Shown here: positions 1-7,699 of the stretch, piece after piece
Position numbering within the stretch: position 1 is the first letter of the stretch
Layout of the letters: each line of letters begins with the position of its first letter
Source of the DNA: Candidatus Aerophobota bacterium
GTDB lineage: Bacteria; Aerophobota; Aerophobia; Aerophobales; B3-G15
Assembly: GCA_021162265.1 (NCBI GenBank)
Contig: JAGGZA010000080.1
Location: 1 to 19,962, forward strand
Length of the DNA: 19,962 nt
Direction of reading: 5' to 3'
Notes under the pieces: generated by a model
What the model saw: only the letters and a program-made list of their open reading frames with translations
Database searches by the model: none
Told to the model about the DNA's origin: nothing
Position numbers and translations under genes: made by a program

Positions 1-19
1 GAACAAATAGTGGGGTGCA

Positions 20-1495
20 ATGCAGGTAAGAGTTCGTTTTGCTCCCAGTCCTACAGGGGAGCTACATATCGGAGGAGCAAGGACTGCTCTTTTTAACTGG
101 CTTTTTGCTCGTCATCATAAGGGGAAGTTTATCCTTAGGATAGAGAACACTGATCTTCTGCGCTCCCAGGAAGATTTTACCAATTCAATAATAGAGAACC
201 TGAAGTGGCTCGGGTTAGACTGGGATGAAGGACCAGAAGTTGGAGGCGAGTATGGTCCTTATTTCCAATCCCAGAGACTTTCTATTTATAGAGAGTTTGC
301 TGATAATCTTCTCCGTGACGGTAAAGCTTATTTTTGTTACTGCTCGGCTGAGGAACTTGAAGCCAGGAAGAAAAAAATGCAGGCCTTGGGTATTCCTCCT
401 GTGTATGATGGGCGATGTCGCAATCTTTCCAGGGAGGAAAGGGAAAGATTTGAGAAAGAAGGTCGAAAACCTACTGTTAGGTTTAAAATTACCAGAAGGG
501 ATAAGATCAAGGTAAAGGATCTTTTAAGGGGAGAGGTAATTTTTGATAGCAGACTGTTTGGAGATTTCATTATTTTAAAATCTGATGGAACTCCAACTTT
601 TAACTTTGCCAATGTAATTGATGATGCTTTAATGAGGATAACTCATGTGATAAGAGGTGATGACCATCTTTCTAATACTCCCAGGCAGCTTTTGATTTAT
701 GAAGCACTGGGATTTACTCCACCGAGTTACGCTCATATTCCTATGATCCTGGGGAAGGATGGTTCTAAGTTAAGTAAAAGGCATGGAGCAACCTCTGTTA
801 GCTATTACAGAGAAAAAGGCTACCTTCCCTGGGCGCTGGTAAACTATCTTGCACTTTTAGGATGGTCAACACCTGATAGTCAACAGTTTTTTGAGAAAGA
901 GGAACTTATCCAGAAATTTTCCCTTGATAGAGTGAATAAAAGTCCTGCTATTTTTGATCCGCAGAAACTTGAATGGATGAATGCAGAGTATATAAGGAAG
1001 ATGAGCACGGAAAAACTCACAGAGCTTGTTATTCCTTATTTAATAGGGAAAGGATGGGTTAAGAAAAAGCCATCCTCCCGGGACTACGGGAAAGTTTTGC
1101 GTATCGTTGAGTTAGAGAAGGATAGATTAAGGGTACTTTCTGACATTACAGAGCTTGCAGATTTTTTCTTTGAAAAAGACTTTACTTATGATAACAAAGC
1201 TGTAGCCAGGAGGTTGAGAAAAGATTATGTTTTTTCTCTATTACAGAAGATAAAAGATGAAATAAGTAAAGCAGATTCTTTAAAAGAGGAAGATCTGGAA
1301 AGGGCCTTGCGCAGATTGTCCGAAGAACTCGGTCTTTCTACCGGGGAGGTATTTCATCCTCTAAGGGTAGCTCTTACAGGGAGAATGAGAGGACCGGGAC
1401 TATTTGAGCTGGCTGTTATCTTAGGCAAGGAAGAGGTAATAAGGAGGATTGATAGAGCTTTAAACTTGCTGAGTTCAGAAGCTGTTAAGTCTTAA
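20..1495 (+). CDS. gltX: Glutamyl-tRNA synthetase (GluRS)
   Basis: Cytoplasmic class I aminoacyl-tRNA synthetase that charges tRNA with glutamate. The 491-residue length is normal for bacterial GluRS. Seen in the sequence: N-terminal VRFAPSPTGELHIGG with the HIGH-type signature HIGG at residues 16-19, the KMSKS-type loop KLSKR at 250-254, the RGDDHLSNTPRQ segment typical of GluRS, and a C-terminal helical anticodon-binding region. The ATG at 20 is preceded by GGGGTG, a modest ribosome site; an earlier gene may end at the TAG at 8-10. Two tRNA genes of its substrate class, Gln and Glu, begin 4 bases after its stop. If the genome lacks GlnRS and has GatCAB, this enzyme would also misacylate tRNA-Gln, but the window cannot show that. 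Identification is very secure; discriminating versus non-discriminating type is open. Confidence 0.98.
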   Translation: MQVRVRFAPSPTGELHIGGARTALFNWLFARHHKGKFILRIENTDLLRSQEDFTNSIIENLKWLGLDWDEGPEVGGEYGPYFQSQRLSIYREFADNLLRDGKAYFCYCSAEELEARKKKMQALGIPPVYDGRCRNLSREERERFEKEGRKPTVRFKITRRDKIKVKDLLRGEVIFDSRLFGDFIILKSDGTPTFNFANVIDDALMRITHVIRGDDHLSNTPRQLLIYEALGFTPPSYAHIPMILGKDGSKLSKRHGATSVSYYREKGYLPWALVNYLALLGWSTPDSQQFFEKEELIQKFSLDRVNKSPAIFDPQKLEWMNAEYIRKMSTEKLTELVIPYLIGKGWVKKKPSSRDYGKVLRIVELEKDRLRVLSDITELADFFFEKDFTYDNKAVARRLRKDYVFSLLQKIKDEISKADSLKEEDLERALRRLSEELGLSTGEVFHPLRVALTGRMRGPGLFELAVILGKEEVIRRIDRALNLLSSEAVKS

Positions 1496-1499
1496 ATAC

Positions 1500-1573
1500 T
1501 GGGGGATCGTCTAACGGTAGGACGCCAGACTCTGGATCTGGTAGTGGAGGTTCGAGTCCTCCTCCCCCAGCCA
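1500..1573 (+). tRNA. tRNA-Gln (anticodon CTG), CCA encoded
   Basis: A complete cloverleaf can be drawn by hand. The acceptor stem is TGGGGGA (1500-1506) with TCCCCCA (1563-1569), discriminator G1570, then an encoded CCA at 1571-1573. The anticodon stem is CCAGA (1525-1529) with TCTGG (1537-1541) and the loop is CTCTGGA, giving anticodon CTG at 1532-1534. The T arm carries GGTTCGAGTCC. It reads CAG; CAA codons need another tRNA elsewhere. It lies directly after gltX with no promoter that I can see, so co-transcription with gltX is likely. Confidence 0.96.
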
Positions 1574-1577
1574 AATT

Positions 1578-1650
1578 GGCGCCATCGTCTAGGGGACCAG
1601 GATAGGTGGTTCTCAGCCATCAGACCGGGGTTCGAATCCCCGTGGCGCCA
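1578..1650 (+). tRNA. tRNA-Glu (anticodon CTC), CCA not encoded
   Basis: The acceptor stem is GGCGCCA (1578-1584) with TGGCGCC (1643-1649), discriminator A1650, and the next bases are TAA, so CCA is added after transcription. The anticodon stem is GGTGG (1605-1609) with CCATC (1617-1621), which includes one G-T pair; the loop is TTCTCAG with anticodon CTC at 1612-1614. The T stem is CGGGG (1626-1630) with CCCCG (1638-1642). The start GGCGCCATCGTCTAG matches the usual tRNA-Glu D-arm style. It is 4 bases after the encoded CCA of tRNA-Gln and 33 bases before rplM, so the three probably share a precursor transcript. Confidence 0.96.
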
Positions 1651-1683
1651 TAATTTTTGAATTGAAAAAAGAGAGGAGCATAA

Positions 1684-2112
1684 ATGAGAACATATATTCC
1701 AAAAAAAGAAGAAATTGCAAGGAAGTGGTATTTAGTTGATGCTAAAGACAAAATTCTTGGAAGATTGGCTACCAAAATTGCCCGAATTCTTTCAGGGAAA
1801 AACAAGCCCATCTATACTCCCCATATTGATACAGGTGATTTTGTTGTGGTTATAAATGCAAAAGAGGTCAGGGTTACCGGCAAAAAAGAAGAGAATAAAA
1901 TCTACTATCATCATTCAAGGTATCCTGGCGGATTAAAAGAAGAACCTTTAAAAAAATTAAGGCAGAGAAAACCTGAGGAAATCATTAAAAGGGCTGTGAA
2001 GGGAATGCTTCCCAAGAACAGACTGGGGAGAAAAATGTTAAAGAGATTAAAGATTTATCCGGATAGTAATCATCCCCACCAGGCGCAAAATCCTGAGCCA
2101 ATAAATCTTTAA
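1684..2112 (+). CDS. rplM: 50S ribosomal protein L13
   Basis: Early-assembling large-subunit protein that binds 23S rRNA. The 142 residues match the usual length. Recognisable stretches are KWYLVDAKDKILGRLATKIA near the N-terminus, the TGDFVVVINAKEV segment, and the family signature KRAVKGMLPKNRLGRKMLKRLK followed by a HPHQAQNPEP tail. The ribosome site GAGAGGAG lies just before the ATG at 1684. In most bacteria L13 is followed directly by rpsI (S9); here the next gene, 10 bases later, is a purine nucleoside phosphorylase and no S9 gene is present in the window. It starts 33 bases after tRNA-Glu, so tRNA processing would create the 5' end of its mRNA if they are co-transcribed. Confidence 0.98.
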   Translation: MRTYIPKKEEIARKWYLVDAKDKILGRLATKIARILSGKNKPIYTPHIDTGDFVVVINAKEVRVTGKKEENKIYYHHSRYPGGLKEEPLKKLRQRKPEEIIKRAVKGMLPKNRLGRKMLKRLKIYPDSNHPHQAQNPEPINL

Positions 2113-2122
2113 GAGGATAAAA

Positions 2123-2947
2123 ATGGAAAAACGCTTGAAAGAGAAGATAAACGATGCTTTAAGTTATATTAAGTCAAAATGTTCTCTTACCCCGGAAATA
2201 GGTATAATTCTTGGGACAGGACTGGGAAAACTGGCAGAAAAAATTGAGGATAAAACAGTGATATCTTACGATAAGATTCCTCATTTTGCTCTTTCTACTG
2301 CGCCAGGACATGCGGGCAACCTTCTGATAGGAAAGATAGGTGATAAAAAAGTAGTTGCCATGCAGGGAAGATTTCATCTGTATGAGGGATACTCTCCAGA
2401 GGAGGTTACCTTCCCGGTAAGAGTAATGAAGGCAATGGGGGTAAAGGTCCTAATTGAGTCAAATGCTGCCGGGGGGATGAATCGAAATTTTAAAGCAAGA
2501 GATATAATGATTATTACGGACCACATTAATTTTACAGGTGTTAATCCTCTAATAGGTCCTAACGATGACACACTTGGACCTCGTTTTCCCGATATGTCCG
2601 AACCTTATGACGAACAGTTAATTGAACTTGTTGAAAGAATAGCATTAAGAGAAGGTATTAGATGCCATCGCGGGGTTTATATAGGTGTTACTGGGCCTAA
2701 TTTTGAAACAAGAGCCGAGTACAGATTTTTCCACCTTATAGGGGCAGATGCTGTGGGCATGTCTACTGTTCCAGAGGTTATAGTGGCAAAGCATAGCGGT
2801 TTAAGAGTGGTGGGGCTAAGTTGTATCACAGATATGTGTATCCCTGATAGGCTTGAGCCAGTAGATTTTAAGAGAGTAATAGATGTAGCCAGCAGAGCTG
2901 AACCAAAACTTACAAAGCTGGTAGAAAAACTGATAAGAGAGATATAA
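2123..2947 (+). CDS. Purine nucleoside phosphorylase (trimeric PNP/MTAP family)
   Basis: Cytoplasmic enzyme of purine salvage that splits purine nucleosides with phosphate into base and ribose 1-phosphate. The 274 residues fit the trimeric family. Visible motifs: phosphate loop GTGLG at 31-35, GRFHLYEGY, SNAAGG, DHINFTG, GPNFETRAEYR, and GADAVGMSTVPE. The base-binding Phe-Glu pair (human PNP F200/E201) is kept as F194/E195. The residue matching human N243, normally Asn in ITN, is Asp here (ITDMC, D237). Asp at that place is what methylthioadenosine phosphorylases use, so acceptance of 6-aminopurines such as adenosine or methylthioadenosine is possible, but this is inference. The gene begins 10 bases after rplM with an AGAGGA ribosome site and its stop abuts the ileS start codon. 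Confidence 0.92.
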   Translation: MEKRLKEKINDALSYIKSKCSLTPEIGIILGTGLGKLAEKIEDKTVISYDKIPHFALSTAPGHAGNLLIGKIGDKKVVAMQGRFHLYEGYSPEEVTFPVRVMKAMGVKVLIESNAAGGMNRNFKARDIMIITDHINFTGVNPLIGPNDDTLGPRFPDMSEPYDEQLIELVERIALREGIRCHRGVYIGVTGPNFETRAEYRFFHLIGADAVGMSTVPEVIVAKHSGLRVVGLSCITDMCIPDRLEPVDFKRVIDVASRAEPKLTKLVEKLIREI

Positions 2948-5731
2948 ATGGACTACAGCAAGACTCTCAACTTACCGAAGACAAAGTTTCCCATGCGGGC
3001 TGGTTTACCCAGGAGAGAACCACAGATTCTGGAATTCTGGGGAAAGGAAAAGATCTACGAAAAAGCAAGAAAACTCAGGGAGGAGTCAGTTAAGTTTGTA
3101 TTGCACGATGGTCCTCCTTATGCTAATGGAGATATTCACCTTGGACAGGCTTTTAATAAGATTTTGAAAGATATAATAGTAAAGTACAAGTTGATGAGAG
3201 GGTATGATACACCTTTTGTTCCAGGGTGGGATTGTCACGGACTCCCTGTAGAACATCAACTTTTTAAAGAACTTGGAGTTAACAAACGAGATATTTCCTG
3301 TGTTGATTTTAGAAAAAAGGCAAGGGAATATGCCTTTAGTTTTGTAGAAAGGCAGAAAGAGGAGTTTAGAAGACTGGGGGTATTCGGACACTGGGAAAAT
3401 CCCTACTTAACAATGGATTATGAATACGAGAGTGAAATTATCAGATACTTTGGTAACCTGGCAAGAAAAGGTTATATTCATCGGCGCATGAAACCCATTT
3501 ACTGGTGTTTTAATTGTCAAACTGCTTTAGCTGAAGCAGAGATTGAATACAAAATTAAAGAGTCTCCCTCTATTTATGTTAAATTTCTTTTAAAAGATAG
3601 AATACGGGATATAGATTTCTCCGGAAATGTTTACATTCTTATATGGACAACTACACCGTGGACTCTCCCGGCTAATCTGGCAGTAGCCGTTCATCCTGAG
3701 CTGAATTATATTCTTGTCCAGGAGGAGAACAGCAGGGAAGCCTTTATAGTGGCTCAGGATTCCTTTAAAAATATCCAGAGTGAGGATTCGGATAAGAAAT
3801 GGAAGACTGTTGCAAGTTTTTCGGGGAAAACCCTGAAAGGTTTAAGGTATTTAAGACCATTTTTAAACGGTGAGGGAAGTGTTTTACTTGCCGAGTTTGT
3901 TAACCCGGAGGAAGGAACAGGGTGTGTTCACATTGCTCCAGGACACGGTGAGGAAGATTATTTTCTGGGTCTTAAAAATAATCTTCCTATCTTTTCACCG
4001 GTTGATGATGAAGGGAGATTCAGCGATGAGGTAAAGGAATTCAAGGGTATAAAGGTTTTTGAGGCTAACAGGTTAATTGAAGAAGAACTGGAGAAAAAAG
4101 GTGCTATTTTTAAAAAGGGGAAGCTGCAACATTCCTACCCTCATTGCTGGAGATGTGGAAAACCTGTTATATTTAGAGCAACACCTCAATGGTTTTTGAT
4201 TGTGGATAAAAACAATCTGAGAGAAAAAGCCTTAAATCTGGTATCATCAAAGGTGAAGTGGGTTCCCTCTTCCTCTAAGAGCAGGATGGAGAGTATGTTG
4301 AGGGAACGTCCGGATTGGTGTTTATCCCGCCAGAGATACTGGGGGGTAGGTATCCCGGTAATATACTGCAATTCATGCAAAAAGCCCATTTTAGATGAGA
4401 GAGTGATAGAGATAGTTGCAAAGAAAGTAGCTGAAAGAGGATCAGATGTCTGGTTTGAAGAAGAGGTGGATTCTTTTGTTCCCGGGGATTTTAAGTGTCC
4501 TTATTGTGGATCAACAGATTTCAGTAAGGAACAGGATATTCTGGATGTTTGGTTTGAGTCAGGTATATCTCACCAGGCAGTCCTGGTTAACAAGATGAAT
4601 TTAAATAACCCTGCAGACCTTTATCTTGAAGGCTCAGACCAGCATAGAGGATGGTTTCAAACCTCCCTTTTAACCTCTGTTGCTTTAAAAGGCAGACCTC
4701 CTTATGAGAAAGTTCTAACGCATGGATTTATTGTAGATGCTCAGGGTAAAAAGATGTCCAAGTCTCTTGGAAACGTTGTTGATCCTCAAGAGATTGTGCG
4801 AAAGTATGGCGCAGAGATTTTAAGACTCTGGACAGCACTGGAGGATTATAGTGAGGATATTCGGATATCTGATGATATAATTGCGTATGCAACGGAGGTT
4901 TACAGAAAAATAAGAAACTCCTACCGTTTTATTTTGGGAAACTTGTTTGATTTTTCTCCGATGAGAGACAGGGTAGGTTATGCTGAGTTACGCGAGGTAG
5001 ATAGATGGATACTGTGCAAGTTACACAGGTTAATTGAGGAAGTCACAGAATTCTATGAAAAATTCAGGTTTCACGAGGCAATACAGCAATTGCACAGATT
5101 TACCAATAATTATTTAAGTGCCTTTTACTTTGACATATTAAAAGATAGGCTATACACCTTTCTTCCTGCCTCTCCTCAACGCCGTGCAGCACAGATGGTT
5201 TTGTATTCCATTTTAAATGTCCTTGCAAAACTGACATCTCCTGTTCTTTCCTTCACATCGGAGGAGGTGTGGGAATATATAAGGGAAATGGAAAAAGATA
5301 GGGAGGAAAGCGTTTTTCTCTCTTCCTGGCCTGAAGTAAACCCAGAATTAATTGATGAAGAGCTGGAAGACAGATGGGAAAAGATAATGCAATTCAGAGA
5401 AAGGGTTTTGAAGAAAATGGAGGAAGCTCGTCAGGATGAGATAATCTCTTCCTCTCTGGAGGCAAGGTTAATTATTAAAGTTCCGGAAGAGCTCTTTGGT
5501 ATTTTATCCAATCTGGGGAAAGAGGCATTAAAGGAAATTTTTATTGTATCTCAAATTGAGCTGGAAAGTTCTTCTGAGGAGAAGATAGAGATTAAGAAAG
5601 CCCTGGGTAAGAAATGTAAGAGATGCTGGAATTATAGTGAGAGGGTAGGGGAGAATAAAGAGCATCCCTTTCTCTGCGAGAGATGCTGGAAGGTTATAGA
5701 GGAAATTAATTCATATGAAAAACTCAGCTGA
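2948..5731 (+). CDS. ileS: Isoleucyl-tRNA synthetase
   Basis: Class I synthetase that charges tRNA-Ile, with a CP1 domain that hydrolyses Val-tRNA-Ile. Full length at 927 residues. Seen: the ATP-site signature GDIHLGQAFNKILKD, with HIGH replaced by HLGQ at 64-67; FVPGWDCHGLPVE; the editing-domain entry TTTPWTLPANLAVAV; the metal-type cysteine pairs YCNSC and CPYC before DVWFESG; the KMSKS loop at 602-606; and a C-terminal zinc finger with C890, C893, C910 and C913. The ATG is at the base after the phosphorylase stop, which suggests translational coupling. The final 17 bases overlap the next gene. The internal CxxC pairs are common in many bacterial IleS proteins and are not odd. Confidence 0.98.
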   Translation: MDYSKTLNLPKTKFPMRAGLPRREPQILEFWGKEKIYEKARKLREESVKFVLHDGPPYANGDIHLGQAFNKILKDIIVKYKLMRGYDTPFVPGWDCHGLPVEHQLFKELGVNKRDISCVDFRKKAREYAFSFVERQKEEFRRLGVFGHWENPYLTMDYEYESEIIRYFGNLARKGYIHRRMKPIYWCFNCQTALAEAEIEYKIKESPSIYVKFLLKDRIRDIDFSGNVYILIWTTTPWTLPANLAVAVHPELNYILVQEENSREAFIVAQDSFKNIQSEDSDKKWKTVASFSGKTLKGLRYLRPFLNGEGSVLLAEFVNPEEGTGCVHIAPGHGEEDYFLGLKNNLPIFSPVDDEGRFSDEVKEFKGIKVFEANRLIEEELEKKGAIFKKGKLQHSYPHCWRCGKPVIFRATPQWFLIVDKNNLREKALNLVSSKVKWVPSSSKSRMESMLRERPDWCLSRQRYWGVGIPVIYCNSCKKPILDERVIEIVAKKVAERGSDVWFEEEVDSFVPGDFKCPYCGSTDFSKEQDILDVWFESGISHQAVLVNKMNLNNPADLYLEGSDQHRGWFQTSLLTSVALKGRPPYEKVLTHGFIVDAQGKKMSKSLGNVVDPQEIVRKYGAEILRLWTALEDYSEDIRISDDIIAYATEVYRKIRNSYRFILGNLFDFSPMRDRVGYAELREVDRWILCKLHRLIEEVTEFYEKFRFHEAIQQLHRFTNNYLSAFYFDILKDRLYTFLPASPQRRAAQMVLYSILNVLAKLTSPVLSFTSEEVWEYIREMEKDREESVFLSSWPEVNPELIDEELEDRWEKIMQFRERVLKKMEEARQDEIISSSLEARLIIKVPEELFGILSNLGKEALKEIFIVSQIELESSSEEKIEIKKALGKKCKRCWNYSERVGENKEHPFLCERCWKVIEEINSYEKLS

Positions 5732-6659
5732 GCATCATTGGGTAATAGTAGAAGAGGACGGGAAGCGGCTGGATATCTTTTTAAAAGAGTACCTCTCTCA
5801 TTTATCTCGTAATTTTCTTCAGAAACTTATCCAGGAAGGAAATATAACTGTAAACAGTAAGGTAGAAAAACCATCGCACCCACTTAAAAGAGGAGATGAG
5901 ATAAATATTGTTATCCCTTCTTCAGAAAGACCAGCTCTTCAACCCGAGCCTTTACCCTTGGATATAGTATTTGAGGATGAGCACATTATTGTGGTTAATA
6001 AGCCTGGAGGGATGACAGTTCATCCTGTTTACCCGGGACAGAAAGGAACTCTGGTTAATGCTCTTTTATATTATACATCAAGGTTGTCTCAAGCAGGAGA
6101 CCCTCTGCGTCCTGGTATTGTACACAGGTTAGACAAAGACACTTCCGGGCTAATGGTGATAGCCAGAACAGAATCCGCCCATCTTGCTCTATCTATGCAA
6201 TTTAAAAAGAGAGAAGTTGAGAAAAGATACCTTGCTCTTGTCAGGGGAAAACCTTCCAGGGTTGAAGGAGTTATTGATGTTAAGATTGGAAGAAGCATTA
6301 AAGGTGGGTTAAAGATGGTACCGGAGGGGATGTTTGCCAGGCAGGCAGTAACTTGTTATAGGGTTTTAAAATCATGGGATAAGTGGAGTTTGCTTGAGGT
6401 TCATCCTGTTACCGGGAGAACACACCAAATAAGAGTCCATCTTAAGACATTAAACTGTTTTTTAGTTGGAGATAGATTATATGGAGGAAAACCCGGGAGG
6501 GATTTTCCTATTCCGGTTAATCGTGCCATGTTACACTCAAACCTGTTGGGGTTTTTTCATCCTGCAAGGAGAGAATGGATGAAATTTGAGGCTTTTCCAC
6601 CTCAGGATATGGAGGATACAATAAATTATCTGGAGAAAAAATATGGATTTAAAGGATAA
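5715..6659 (+). CDS. rluD: 23S rRNA pseudouridine synthase, RluA/RluD family
   Basis: Converts specific uridines of large-subunit rRNA to pseudouridine. The 314 residues are typical of RluD. An N-terminal S4-type RNA-binding domain occupies about residues 14-80 (GKRLDIFLKEYLSHLSR...ITVNSKV...GDEINI). The catalytic domain follows, with VNKPGGMTVHP and the active-site motif GIVHRLDKDTSGL, whose catalytic Asp is D140, then HPVTGRTHQIRVHL near the C-terminus. The start at 5715 overlaps the ileS end by 17 bases with an AGAGG ribosome site about 12 bases upstream. RluD (positions 1911/1915/1917 in E. coli) is the closest style, but RluA-family specificity cannot be fixed from sequence alone. The end overlaps fabG by 17 bases. 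Confidence 0.93.
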   Translation: MKNSAEHHWVIVEEDGKRLDIFLKEYLSHLSRNFLQKLIQEGNITVNSKVEKPSHPLKRGDEINIVIPSSERPALQPEPLPLDIVFEDEHIIVVNKPGGMTVHPVYPGQKGTLVNALLYYTSRLSQAGDPLRPGIVHRLDKDTSGLMVIARTESAHLALSMQFKKREVEKRYLALVRGKPSRVEGVIDVKIGRSIKGGLKMVPEGMFARQAVTCYRVLKSWDKWSLLEVHPVTGRTHQIRVHLKTLNCFLVGDRLYGGKPGRDFPIPVNRAMLHSNLLGFFHPARREWMKFEAFPPQDMEDTINYLEKKYGFKG

Positions 6660-7368
6660 GGTAGCTATAGTTACAGGAGGTGCACAGGGGATTGGCAGAG
6701 CTATCTGCCAGAAGTTTATTCAATGTGGTGCTAAAATAGCAATATTTGATATTTCAGAGGGAGCTTTGTTTGATGAGAGAGGCGAAAATCAGTTCTTTTT
6801 TAAAGTAGACGTTAGCAATCTCCAGCAGGTAGAAGAGGCTGTGAGGCAGGTAATTGACAAATTTTCCCGGATTGATATATTGGTCAACAATGCTGGGATT
6901 ACCCGTGATAAACTTATTTTAAGAATGAGTGAGGATGATTGGGATAGGGTAATCAGAATAAACCTTAAAGGGGCTTTTAACTGTATAAAGGCAGTTTCTC
7001 CTTTTATGCTTCGACAAAGAAGTGGCAGAATTGTTAACGTTTCATCAATAATTGCTTTAAGGGGGAATGCAGGGCAGGCAAATTATGCCGCTTCCAAGGC
7101 TGGATTAATAGGTTTAACTAAATCTGTTGCCAGGGAGTTTGCTAAAAGAGGGATTACCGTGAATGCTGTGGCTCCTGGATTTATTAAGACAGGAATGACT
7201 GAGGAATTAATAAGGAGAGGAGAGGCGGAAACCTTGATTTCTCAAATTCCCCTTGGTAGAGTTGGTGGACCAGAAGAGGTTGCTTCACTTGTTGCATATC
7301 TTGCCTCAGAGGAGGCTTCTTATATTACAGGAGAGATAATCAGGATTGATGGTGGGTTAAGTATGTAA
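6643..7368 (+). CDS. fabG: 3-oxoacyl-ACP reductase
   Basis: Short-chain dehydrogenase that reduces beta-ketoacyl-ACP with NADPH in type II fatty-acid synthesis. Seen: the Rossmann glycine motif TGGAQGIG at residues 11-18, NNAG near 87-90, and the catalytic S135, Y148 and K152 in NVSSIIALRGNAGQANYAASK. The C-terminal GEIIRIDGGLSM is the standard tetramer-contact end. Length 241 is usual. It starts inside rluD (17-base overlap) with GGAG seven bases before the ATG. The acpP and fabF neighbours support the FabG role over other short-chain dehydrogenases. The common companions plsX, fabH and fabD are not in this window. Confidence 0.96.
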   Translation: MDLKDKVAIVTGGAQGIGRAICQKFIQCGAKIAIFDISEGALFDERGENQFFFKVDVSNLQQVEEAVRQVIDKFSRIDILVNNAGITRDKLILRMSEDDWDRVIRINLKGAFNCIKAVSPFMLRQRSGRIVNVSSIIALRGNAGQANYAASKAGLIGLTKSVAREFAKRGITVNAVAPGFIKTGMTEELIRRGEAETLISQIPLGRVGGPEEVASLVAYLASEEASYITGEIIRIDGGLSM

Positions 7369-7443
7369 TTTTGTTTTTTATGGATGGCAGATATTTTGTG
7401 ACAGATAAAATTAATTTTTATGAAAAAACAGGAGGATTTGAGG

Positions 7444-7686
7444 ATGACCAAGGATGAGATTTTGAAGAAGGTAAAAGAAATAACCAGTGAACAGTTGGGA
7501 GTTGAGGAGTCGCAGATAACCATGGATGCGAAATTTGTGGATGACCTTGGAGCAGATTCTCTGGATACAGTAGAGTTAGTTATGGCTCTGGAGGAGGAGT
7601 TTGGTATAGAAATTTCAGATGAGGAAGCAGAAAAGCTAACAGATGTGCAGAAGGTAGTTGATTATATAGAGGAACATTTGAAATAA
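7444..7686 (+). CDS. acpP: Acyl carrier protein
   Basis: Small acidic protein that carries growing fatty acyl chains on a phosphopantetheine arm. I chose the ATG at 7444 (80 residues) because a perfect AGGAGG lies at 7430-7435, eight bases upstream. An in-frame ATG at 7420 would put that ribosome site inside the coding region and add eight atypical residues. The attachment site is the GADSLDTVEL motif with Ser39. The remainder is the usual four-helix acidic pattern (VMALEEEFGIEISDEEAEKL). It lies 75 bases after fabG and 13 bases before fabF, the standard arrangement. Confidence 0.97.
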   Translation: MTKDEILKKVKEITSEQLGVEESQITMDAKFVDDLGADSLDTVELVMALEEEFGIEISDEEAEKLTDVQKVVDYIEEHLK

Positions 7687-7699
7687 TAATAAGATTAGA

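Noticed and set aside
7371..7424. Promoter before acpP
   Set aside because: TTGTTT/TATTTT has 15-base spacing and TTGTGA/TATGAA would start transcription inside the ribosome site. Neither is convincing.
7420..7443. Longer N-terminus for acyl carrier protein
   Set aside because: A perfect AGGAGG lies inside this stretch eight bases before the ATG at 7444, and the shorter protein has the standard ACP start.
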